The position numbers and the translations under genes were made by a program. Shown here piece by piece: positions 18,560 to 26,223 of a stretch of 64,000 nucleotides of DNA. Positions within the stretch are counted from its first letter, which is position 1. Each line of letters begins with the position of its first letter. Source of the stretch: Thiomicrorhabdus sp965602805 (lineage in GTDB: Bacteria > Pseudomonadota > Gammaproteobacteria > Thiomicrospirales > Thiomicrospiraceae); NCBI GenBank assembly GCA_965602805.1, contig CBFCZK010000007.1, positions 1 to 64,000 on the forward strand, read 5' to 3'. The notes under the pieces are model-generated. The model was not told the origin of the DNA and did no database searches. It saw only the letters and a list, made by a program, of their open reading frames with translations.

Positions 18560-18833
18560 CCCATTACAACTCGCTCCATTGACTGCAAACTCATAAGTTA
18601 ACGGCTTATTGCAGTCCCATTGCAGTCCATTAAGGTAACAACTTCCCCCCTCTTATTCCATTCAAGCTCATTTGAATTTAAGTTATCCACAACAAAAGCC
18701 GTTATTAAACTATCAATTCTTGAGTATTTCATTATAATACCTTCTTTTTCAATTCCTTAGCGCGCAACCAATCCCTGAAACTTTAGCGGGATTCGCTAAG
18801 TGTAAGAAACCATTCGTAAAATAGAGAGCCATT

Positions 18834-20654
18834 ATGACAACTCAACATATTCGCAATATCGCAATTATTGCCCACGTTGACCACGGAAAAACAACCCTGG
18901 TAGACCAACTATTAAAGCAATCTGGAACGTTGGATGAACGTAAGGATATGGGCGAGCGCATGATGGATTCTAACGATCTTGAAAAAGAGCGTGGAATCAC
19001 TATCCTATCTAAAAACACTGCGGTTAAGTGGAACGGCTACCGTATCAATATCGTAGATACCCCAGGCCACGCCGATTTCGGTGGTGAAGTTGAGCGTATC
19101 CTATCTATGGTTGACTCTGTTTTACTATTGGTTGACGCTGTTGAAGGGCCTATGCCGCAAACGCGTTTTGTAACTGAAAAAGCTCTAGCACAGGGTTTGA
19201 AGCCGATTGTTGTTATCAACAAAATCGATCGTCCTGGTGCTCGTCCTGACTGGGTACTTGACCAAACTTTCGATCTTTTCGATCGTTTAGGTGCAACAGA
19301 CGAGCAGATGGAATTTGAAGTACTTTACGCTTCAGGTCTAAACGGTTTCTCTGGTTTTGAAGAGACTGTTCGTGAAGGCGACATGGAGCCTATCTTCCAG
19401 ACAATCGTTGATAAAGTATCTCCACCTGACGTTGACCTTGGTGGTCCTTTCCAGGTTCAGGTTATATCTCTTGATTATGACACCTATAAAGGTGTTATCG
19501 GAACGGGACGTATTAAACGTGGATCTGTTCAAACAGGTATGTCAGTGCGTATCGTTGATAACGAAGGTAATATTCGTAACGGTAAGTTTGCTGAAATCTT
19601 CGGTTATCACGGCCTAGAGCGTATCACTGTTGATGAAGCGCACGCCGGTGACATTATTGCCTTCGCTGGTTTTGATCCACTAAAAATCTCTGAAACAATT
19701 TGTGATCCTAACCACCCTGAGCCTTTAAAAGCTTTAACGATTGATGAGCCTACTGTGAGCATGACGTTCCAGGTAAACAACTCGCCTTTCGTTGGTCAAG
19801 AAGGTAAGCTGTTAACGTCTCGTCAGATTCGTGAGCGTTTGGACAAAGAGTTAATCACGAACGTTGCATTACGCGTTGAAGATACTGAAGATGCGAACAA
19901 GTTCCGTGTTTCAGGTCGTGGTGAACTTCACCTTTCAGTATTGATTGAAACCATGCGTCGTGAAGGTTTTGAGATGGGTATCTCTCGTCCGGAAGTTATC
20001 TTCCGTGAAATTGACGGTGAAACTCAAGAGCCTTATGAGAACCTAACAGTTGATGTTCCTGAAGAAGCACAAGGTGCTGTGATGGAAAAACTAGGAATGC
20101 GTAAAGCTGAACTGAAAGACATGATTCCTGATGGTCACGGTCGAGTGCGTATCGATTTCATCATCCCATCACGTGGATTGATTGGCTTCCGTACAGAATT
20201 CATGACAGCGACTCAGGGTAACGGTTTACTGTTCTCTAGCTTCTCTCATTACGGCCCTAAGTTTAAAGGTACTTTAGGCGAGAGAACCAATGGTGTATTG
20301 ATCTCTATCGCTCAAGGTAAAGCTGCTGCATTCGGTCTATTCAATCTTCAGGAACGTGGTCGTCTATATATCGGTCACGCGGAAGACGTTTATGAAGGTA
20401 TGGTTATCGGTCTTCACAGCCGTGCAAATGACTTAACCGTTAACCCTATTAAAGGTAAGCAGTTAACAAATATGCGTGCTTCTGGTACGGATGAAGCGTT
20501 GACATTGGTTCCACCAATTCGTTTCTCACTTGAGCAAGCGCTTGAATTCATCGATGATGACGAGCTAGTTGAAGTAACTCCTGACAGCGTTCGTATCCGT
20601 AAAAAGGTATTGACTGAAGCTGGACGTAAGCAAGCTTCTCGTAAAAACAAATAA
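18834..20654 (+). CDS. typA: Translational GTPase TypA/BipA
   Basis: A 606-residue ribosome-associated GTPase of the EF-G superfamily, involved in 50S assembly and in growth under stress. G1 is AHVDHGKTT, the switch region has DLEKERGITI, G3 is DTPGHADFGGEV and G4 is NKIDRPGARP. Domains II, III, V and the unique C-terminal domain (RASGTDEALTLVPPI) follow. Length matches the E. coli protein. Codons are visibly biased to CGT for Arg and to GTT and GGT for Val and Gly, as in highly expressed genes. It is monocistronic with a strong terminator. Confidence 0.97.
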   Translation: MTTQHIRNIAIIAHVDHGKTTLVDQLLKQSGTLDERKDMGERMMDSNDLEKERGITILSKNTAVKWNGYRINIVDTPGHADFGGEVERILSMVDSVLLLVDAVEGPMPQTRFVTEKALAQGLKPIVVINKIDRPGARPDWVLDQTFDLFDRLGATDEQMEFEVLYASGLNGFSGFEETVREGDMEPIFQTIVDKVSPPDVDLGGPFQVQVISLDYDTYKGVIGTGRIKRGSVQTGMSVRIVDNEGNIRNGKFAEIFGYHGLERITVDEAHAGDIIAFAGFDPLKISETICDPNHPEPLKALTIDEPTVSMTFQVNNSPFVGQEGKLLTSRQIRERLDKELITNVALRVEDTEDANKFRVSGRGELHLSVLIETMRREGFEMGISRPEVIFREIDGETQEPYENLTVDVPEEAQGAVMEKLGMRKAELKDMIPDGHGRVRIDFIIPSRGLIGFRTEFMTATQGNGLLFSSFSHYGPKFKGTLGERTNGVLISIAQGKAAAFGLFNLQERGRLYIGHAEDVYEGMVIGLHSRANDLTVNPIKGKQLTNMRASGTDEALTLVPPIRFSLEQALEFIDDDELVEVTPDSVRIRKKVLTEAGRKQASRKNK

Positions 20655-20695
20655 GAATTCTCTAGCGCCCTGATCAAGCGCTGAACTCTTATCAT

Positions 20696-20731
20696 AAGCC
20701 GGTAACTATTTTAATAGTACCGGCTTTTTTT
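20696..20731 (+). terminator. Rho-independent terminator after typA
   Basis: AAGCCGGTAACTATT pairs with AATAGTACCGGCTT with a single mismatch-scale bulge, followed by seven T residues, about 40 bases after the typA stop. Confidence 0.9.
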
Positions 20732-20838
20732 GTGCCTACGACTTACACCTATTATTTGCGCCTATTTTTGCAGTATCTGATTGTGTCTAAAATCGGTTTT
20801 CAGGTACACTGTTAAAAAAATAACAGTGGAAACAGACC

Positions 20839-21804
20839 ATGCCTTTGCAATCTATCCTTTACCCTCCGATTGAACCGTTTGTGCAACACAGCTTACAAGT
20901 GGATAACACACACTGCCTGCATATCGAAGAGTGTGGTAATCCAAACGGTATACCTGTTGTCTTTATTCACGGCGGTCCCGGTGGCGGTTACAGCGCAATC
21001 CACCGTCAATTCTTCAACCCCAGTGCGTACCGAATCATATTGTTTGATCAACGTGGCTGTGGTAAATCCAAACCCCACGCTTGCCTGACCAACAACACCA
21101 CCGCCCATCTCATCGAAGACATGGAAAAGATTCGTCGCCACTTAAAAGTTAATAAGTGGTTACTGTTTGGTGGTTCATGGGGCTCCACACTTTCTTTACT
21201 CTATGCGCAAGCCTATCCTGAACGCGTTTTTGGTTTGATTCTCCGCGGAATTTTTCTCTGTCGTCAACAGGATGTTAACTGGTTTTACCAGTCGGGCGCT
21301 GATCGTTTTTATCCTGAGTATTGGGCAGAGTTTATTGCACCAGTCGCTCCTGAAAACCGCTCCAATATGATTGAGGCTTATCATCAGCTACTGACCAGTG
21401 AAAATGAAATTGAGAGAATGCGTGCCGCCGAGGCATGGTCGGTTTGGGAAGGTAGAACTTCAAACTTGGAAACGGATCCGAATACCGTCAACCATTTCGG
21501 CGATCCTTATCACGCCTTAGCCATGTCTAGAATTGAGTGTCATTATTTTCACCATCGAGCGTTTATTGAGAACAATCAAATCCTCAACAACACCCAATCC
21601 ATCTGCCACGTTCCGACCATCATTATCCATGGCCGTTATGATATGGTGTGCCCTATTAACCAGGCATTTGATTTGCACGATAAGCTACCTCAATCGAAAC
21701 TCATTATCTGTAATCATGCAGGCCATTCGGCCATGGAACTTGAGAACGCGACCGCATTAGTTTCCGCGACAGATCAATTTATCACCCAGCTAGAGACACT
21801 ATGA
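20839..21804 (+). CDS. pip: Proline iminopeptidase (peptidase S33)
   Basis: A 321-residue alpha/beta hydrolase that removes N-terminal proline from peptides. The oxyanion motif is HGGPGGGY. The nucleophile Ser lies in GGSWGSTLSLLYAQ, and DQRGCGKS is the family block. The catalytic Asp is in HGRYDMVCP and the His in CNHAGHSAME. Length is typical, and no signal peptide is visible, so it is cytoplasmic. The stop overlaps the dtd start by four bases (ATGA). Confidence 0.93.
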   Translation: MPLQSILYPPIEPFVQHSLQVDNTHCLHIEECGNPNGIPVVFIHGGPGGGYSAIHRQFFNPSAYRIILFDQRGCGKSKPHACLTNNTTAHLIEDMEKIRRHLKVNKWLLFGGSWGSTLSLLYAQAYPERVFGLILRGIFLCRQQDVNWFYQSGADRFYPEYWAEFIAPVAPENRSNMIEAYHQLLTSENEIERMRAAEAWSVWEGRTSNLETDPNTVNHFGDPYHALAMSRIECHYFHHRAFIENNQILNNTQSICHVPTIIIHGRYDMVCPINQAFDLHDKLPQSKLIICNHAGHSAMELENATALVSATDQFITQLETL

Positions 21805-22238
21805 TCTGCCTGATTCAACGTGTGACGCAAGCCAAGGTTGATATTAACCAAATAACGGTTGGCCAAATTGGACCAGGCCTGGTTGTTTTAGCCGCTTTTC
21901 AACCAAGTGACGATTCTCAAAACATCGATAAGATGGTACACAAGTTATTGCATTATCGACTGTTTGCGGATGAAGATGACAAGATGAATCTAAACATTCA
22001 ACAAGTGAACGGAAGCCTGTTGCTCGTCCCTCAATTTACCTTAGCCGCAGACACTCAGAAAGGGCTACGTCCTAGCTTTTCAAGCAGCGCCAAACCCGAA
22101 ATAGCAACGCTGTTTTTTGATGAGTTTGTGGCTAAAATGCATGACACAACACCTCCCATTGAAACAGGAATATTTGGTGCGGATATGCAAGTCACATTAA
22201 CGAATGACGGCCCCGTGACCTTCTGGTTAGAAACCTAA
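21801..22238 (+). CDS. dtd: D-aminoacyl-tRNA deacylase Dtd
   Basis: A 145-residue protein that hydrolyses D-aminoacyl-tRNA and glycyl-tRNA(Ala). The family blocks are present: MICLIQRVTQAKV at the start, PQFTLAADTQKGLRPSF in the middle and the cis Gly-Pro motif in NDGPVTFWLE at the end. The usual SQFTL motif reads PQFTL here. It is translationally coupled to the proline iminopeptidase gene. GPGLVV is encoded by a palindrome copy. Confidence 0.95.
   Translation: MICLIQRVTQAKVDINQITVGQIGPGLVVLAAFQPSDDSQNIDKMVHKLLHYRLFADEDDKMNLNIQQVNGSLLLVPQFTLAADTQKGLRPSFSSSAKPEIATLFFDEFVAKMHDTTPPIETGIFGADMQVTLTNDGPVTFWLET
21872..21883. repeat. ACCAGGCCTGGT palindrome, copy 8 (coding)
   Basis: Exact dodecamer in dtd, read in the Pro-Gly-Leu-Val frame. 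Most Dtd proteins have a similar GLL/GLV turn here. Confidence 0.9.
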
Positions 22239-22357
22239 ATTCAATTTAGTCCAACGATTATTAAATCCTATTTTGATTTTGATTGGTTAGCTATTAAACT
22301 AGGGGCAAACTACAACTAAATTCATCGACAACCAAATAAGTAGCCCTAAACTAAACT

Positions 22358-24430
22358 ATGACCAGACGCCCCGCTAACAGCTACCTCATCCTAATTATTG
22401 AGGATCATGAGTCTACTCGCCAGAGTGCCTCTAATGCTTTACGTCAATTAGGTTATCAAGTCATCGAAGCCACTAACGGCAGCGATGGATTTACGCGCTT
22501 TATTGAGGACAAACCCAGTTTAGTGTTAATCGACACGCAAATGCCGGTAATGAACGGCTTTGTGGCGACCAAAGCGATTCGCAACTTTGAGGATGGCCGT
22601 TCTGTGCCGGTCTTAATGCTGACAGCAATGGAGGATATTGCATCCATTGACCAAGCATTTGAAGCGGGCGCGACCGGCTTTATCACCAAACCTATTAACT
22701 GGGCGTTATTAACCCAACGGGTTAAATATGCTTTACGCACCGCAGATGATCAAGAGCTGTTACGAATCCATAGATCTCAACTTATTTTTGCACAAAAAAC
22801 TGCCAAATTAGGCTATGTGGAGTGGGATGCTACACGTGATGAGGTGACTGGTTCACAAACCGCCTTTTCACATTTTGGTATTCCCAAGCAAGCAGGCGTT
22901 TCGTTAGTACGGTTTTTAAGTAATGTACTGCCTAAAGATAAACCTATTCTTCAACAGGCTATCTCTGAGGCACATCAAGGCCAATCTCACATTGCTGTCA
23001 GCGTCCGTGTTTTACAAGTGGATGGCAGCCTTACTCACATTGAGTGCTTAGGTGAAGTGACTTACCAAGAAAATGGCGAACTTCTAAAAATCACTGGCTC
23101 TGTACAAGACATAAGCCGTTTACATAAAGCAGAAACGTTGGTGCATTATCAGGCGGAACACGATGGTTTGACCGACCTCCCTAATCGCACTACTTTCAGT
23201 AAAACACTGAAAACCTTTATCTCAGAGCAAAAAACCAACTCAACCAGCGCGGTGGTCATTTTCGATATAGATCGATTTAAACAAATCAATACCAATTTAG
23301 GCCAAGAGCAAGGTGACCTCCTACTGCTGTCTCTAGCACAAAGACTCAACCGCATTACTCGAGAAAATGACTTTGTCGCACGCTTAGGCAGTGATGAATT
23401 CGCAATCTTAATCAGACAACTTGAAGATTCAAATGAGTTGAAATTATTAGTCAGTCGCATCAGTAACGATTTGAATGCTCCTTTTATGCTCAACAACCAA
23501 GAGTTATTTATCAGCTATAGTGTTGGCATATCCGTTACGCCTAATGATTCCAAATCTTCAGATGCCCTGCTAACACATGCCAATATCGCACGAGTCACCG
23601 CCAAGTCACGAGGTGGCAATCAGTTTGTGTTCTATCACGAGGACATGAATGCAGAAGCACAAGACCTACTCTCTTTAGAGAATGATTTACGCCGTGCTGT
23701 GAGTCGTAAACAAATCGAGGTCTATTATCAGCCACAAGTAGATGCTAAAACCTTACAACCTACAGGCGCAGAGGCGCTGGTTCGTTGGCGTCACCCTAAA
23801 CTTGGCGTGATTTCTCCTGTGGTTTTCATTCCAATGGCTGAGAGCACCGGGCTCATTATTGATATTGGTCGCTATGTCTTAGAAGTCGCTGTTCAACAAG
23901 CTGAAACCTGGCATCAAATGGGCTTTACTCAAATGCGGGTCGGCATCAATCTATCAGGCCGACAGTTCACTCAAACGAACCTAATGGAAGATGTTCAAGC
24001 GGTTATTAGCCAATCGAATTTACCTGCCCGGTTTATTGATTTGGAAATCACTGAAAGTTTAGCCATGAGTGATGCCGAAACCAATATCAACATCCTCAAT
24101 GGCCTTAAAACATTGGGAATCTCTCTTTCCATTGATGATTTTGGCACAGGCTATTCTTCTTTGGCCTATTTGCACAAATTCCCGATTGATACAATCAAGA
24201 TTGATCGCTCTTTCGTTCTTAACTTGGATAATCAAGAAGGCCAAGCCATTGCCCGTACTATCCTGGCCATGGCTAAAAGCTTGAATTTGGAAGTGGTTGC
24301 AGAGGGTGTTGAGTTGGATGATCAAGTTGATTTTTTCCAAGATAAACATTGTGAGATTTTCCAAGGGTTTAAATTTGGAAAACCGATGCCTGCCAGCGAG
24401 TTCATCGACTGGCTTAATCACCACCAATAA
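22358..24430 (+). CDS. REC-PAS-GGDEF-EAL cyclic-di-GMP phosphodiesterase
   Basis: A 690-residue protein. The receiver domain (about residues 8-125) has the phospho-acceptor Asp in LIDTQMPVMNG. A PAS-like domain follows (about 145-255). The GGDEF domain has GSDEF instead of GGDEF, so cyclase activity is probably lost, although the inhibitory RxxD (REND) is kept. The EAL domain (about 445-685) is intact, with AEALVRW, DDFGTGYSSL and IKIDRSFV. The expected net activity is hydrolysis of cyclic-di-GMP, with the GGDEF domain acting as a regulatory module. It is monocistronic with no adjacent kinase. Confidence 0.9.
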   Translation: MTRRPANSYLILIIEDHESTRQSASNALRQLGYQVIEATNGSDGFTRFIEDKPSLVLIDTQMPVMNGFVATKAIRNFEDGRSVPVLMLTAMEDIASIDQAFEAGATGFITKPINWALLTQRVKYALRTADDQELLRIHRSQLIFAQKTAKLGYVEWDATRDEVTGSQTAFSHFGIPKQAGVSLVRFLSNVLPKDKPILQQAISEAHQGQSHIAVSVRVLQVDGSLTHIECLGEVTYQENGELLKITGSVQDISRLHKAETLVHYQAEHDGLTDLPNRTTFSKTLKTFISEQKTNSTSAVVIFDIDRFKQINTNLGQEQGDLLLLSLAQRLNRITRENDFVARLGSDEFAILIRQLEDSNELKLLVSRISNDLNAPFMLNNQELFISYSVGISVTPNDSKSSDALLTHANIARVTAKSRGGNQFVFYHEDMNAEAQDLLSLENDLRRAVSRKQIEVYYQPQVDAKTLQPTGAEALVRWRHPKLGVISPVVFIPMAESTGLIIDIGRYVLEVAVQQAETWHQMGFTQMRVGINLSGRQFTQTNLMEDVQAVISQSNLPARFIDLEITESLAMSDAETNINILNGLKTLGISLSIDDFGTGYSSLAYLHKFPIDTIKIDRSFVLNLDNQEGQAIARTILAMAKSLNLEVVAEGVELDDQVDFFQDKHCEIFQGFKFGKPMPASEFIDWLNHHQ

Positions 24431-24588
24431 AATTAATCTCTTTTAATTCTCAACACCTTAAAGCTAAGTTCTGCTAATATTGCCGCAATCTGATTAACCC
24501 ATAATATTGGTAGACATTCCATAAAATGATGTCCGCGCTTTTAAGATCATTAGCAAGCGTTTTAACAAACCCCAAATTGAGAGAGACT

Positions 24589-25179
24589 ATGCATTATAAA
24601 GTCACCGAACAAGAGATCCGTGCGGCCAAAACTCCACACCATATTTTCAACATAAACATCCTACTGACCCATCTGTTTATTTCAATGATTGTTCTTGAAA
24701 TCGGTGAAACACTACAACTACTTTTAGTACCTATCATTTCGAGTTTAGTCATTTTTTATATCTACAATCGAAAACAGCAACTCATAAAACAAGATAGTTG
24801 GTTTATCGCTGCACACTGGACGCTCGCATGGCGACGTGGCAGAGTGCTGTTAATCAGTTACGCTATCGCTGTCAGCATGGTGCTGATCTATTCATTGTTT
24901 GACATGATTTTTCCAGGTGGGTTCTCAATGAATGACTTCTCGACCGCTGGCACACAGACTAATTTGGGTGAGATTATTACCATCCGGTTTTCAGCCGTTG
25001 TTATCTTCGTTGCCGTATTGATTACCTTTATGCTGACGGGTATCTCCATCTATGATGCCGGAAAAGGCATTATTGATCCTAGCATGGAAAAATGGGTACC
25101 TAGAAATGCCGACTCCAATGAAGAACTGGGTGAAGGTAGTGATGAAGTACAGCATATAAATTCTAATAAAAGGGATTAA
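24589..25179 (+). CDS. Conserved-looking membrane protein of unknown function
   Basis: About 196 residues from the ATG at 24589, preceded by GAGAGAG; an in-frame ATG at 24526 adds 21 residues. Four probable transmembrane helices: FNINILLTHLFISMIVL, LLLVPIISSLVIFYIY, VLLISYAIAVSMVLIY and FSAVVIFVAVLITFML. The N-terminus is polar with YKVTEQEIRAAKTPHHIF, and the acidic C-terminal tail is cytoplasmic. I do not recognise the family. It sits nine bases upstream of a second unknown membrane-anchored gene, and the two look like an operon. Confidence 0.7.
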   Translation: MHYKVTEQEIRAAKTPHHIFNINILLTHLFISMIVLEIGETLQLLLVPIISSLVIFYIYNRKQQLIKQDSWFIAAHWTLAWRRGRVLLISYAIAVSMVLIYSLFDMIFPGGFSMNDFSTAGTQTNLGEIITIRFSAVVIFVAVLITFMLTGISIYDAGKGIIDPSMEKWVPRNADSNEELGEGSDEVQHINSNKRD

Positions 25180-25188
25180 CTGATTTAT

Positions 25189-25851
25189 ATGAACTCTAAC
25201 ACGACAAAGAAAAAGAAGTCATTACCGATGTTCTGGTTGGTCTTAATCGGCTCAATACTTGGGTTTCTACTGATATTGATCTTTCAACCAGACCGTGAAG
25301 CAATTGATAATAGTCACCTGCCTTGGAATGCGCAGTTCGATGAAGCTGGAAAGTTGCACACTTTAGGCCTTACGATTCATGACTCTACTCTTGCGGATGC
25401 AATGTCACTTTATGGTAAAGATGTCGAAGTTAAAATGTTTTCTGATCATGACGAAAGTAACAAGTCTTTAGAAGCCTATTTCCCAGTCATGTATATCGGA
25501 TCGATTAAAGCCGCCTTAGCCGTTAAATTAGAGGTGACTCAGGCAGAACTGGATGCAGCATACGAATTAGGTAAGAAAATCACCACAACCACATCAGGAA
25601 CGCGTGAGATTGAACTTTATAGTTCAGAAGTGGAGAAGTTGCTTTCTAAAAACATCACCAGCTTGACATTAGTCCCAAGAAATCACCTAACTGAACGCGC
25701 TATTAGTATGCGCTTTGGTGAGCCTGACCATAAAGAGATACAGAGTGATAACTTGCCACACTGGTTCTTTGATAAATTGGGCTTAGAAATGATTATTGAT
25801 GAAGAAGGCCCTGAAGCATTGCAATATACGACAACACCCCGTCAACAGTAA
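25189..25851 (+). CDS. Membrane-anchored protein of unknown function
   Basis: A 220-residue protein. A basic N-terminus (TTKKKKS) is followed by one transmembrane helix (FWLVLIGSILGFLLILIF), and the rest is a soluble domain predicted to face the periplasm. The domain contains HTLGLTIHDSTLADAMSLYG and a C-terminal part with MRFGEPD and GLEMIIDEEGPEAL. This looks like a small alpha/beta module, but I do not recognise it. It is coupled to the preceding four-helix protein, and the pair may act together at the inner membrane. Confidence 0.7.
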   Translation: MNSNTTKKKKSLPMFWLVLIGSILGFLLILIFQPDREAIDNSHLPWNAQFDEAGKLHTLGLTIHDSTLADAMSLYGKDVEVKMFSDHDESNKSLEAYFPVMYIGSIKAALAVKLEVTQAELDAAYELGKKITTTTSGTREIELYSSEVEKLLSKNITSLTLVPRNHLTERAISMRFGEPDHKEIQSDNLPHWFFDKLGLEMIIDEEGPEALQYTTTPRQQ

Positions 25852-25870
25852 AGCCTGCTTTACGCCCATA

Positions 25871-25897
25871 AAAAACCACCAGGCCTGGTGGTTTTTT
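25871..25897. terminator. Bidirectional terminator built on the palindrome
   Basis: AAAAACCACCAGG and CCTGGTGGTTTTT form a perfect 26-base palindrome centred on the dodecamer. It lies between two convergent units, about 20 bases after the plus-strand stop and 90 bases after ccoS. The A-run and T-run make it functional in both directions. Confidence 0.8.
25878..25889. repeat. ACCAGGCCTGGT palindrome, copy 9 (terminator core)
   Basis: Exact dodecamer forming the centre of the convergent terminator. Confidence 0.9.
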
Positions 25898-25986
25898 ATA
25901 CTTGTAATAAACATGTTTACTTGATGGACTGACATACACTTCAGTGTCTAAGTATTACCTACATACCCTACCAAGCAAACTAAATG

Positions 25987-26223
25987 TTATTTTGGCGCCT
26001 TTGGATTTTCGCTTTCTGAAGCTTCCGTTGCTTGAGTCGAGGGTTCAACAGCTTGTTTATCCTTAGGTTTAAGATCCTCTGGATATTCATCGTCCATAAA
26101 GATACGATTGGCAGCTCCATCAAGATCATCAAAATGTCCTGACTTCGCCATCCAAATAAAGACGACGACCACTAAGAATCCGAAAAAAAGCATCATTGGA
26201 ATTAATCCGTAAATCACATCCAT
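25987..26223 (-). CDS. ccoS: cbb3 oxidase assembly protein CcoS
   Basis: A 78-residue protein with one N-terminal helix (LIPMMLFFGFLVVVVFIWM) and the CcoS signature SGHFDDLDGAANRIFMDDE. CcoS is needed for haem and copper insertion into the cbb3 oxidase. A charged tail of about 25 residues follows the conserved core. The start overlaps the ccoI stop as TAATG, and it ends the minus-strand accessory operon. Confidence 0.93.
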   Translation of the reverse strand: MDVIYGLIPMMLFFGFLVVVVFIWMAKSGHFDDLDGAANRIFMDDEYPEDLKPKDKQAVEPSTQATEASESENPKAPK

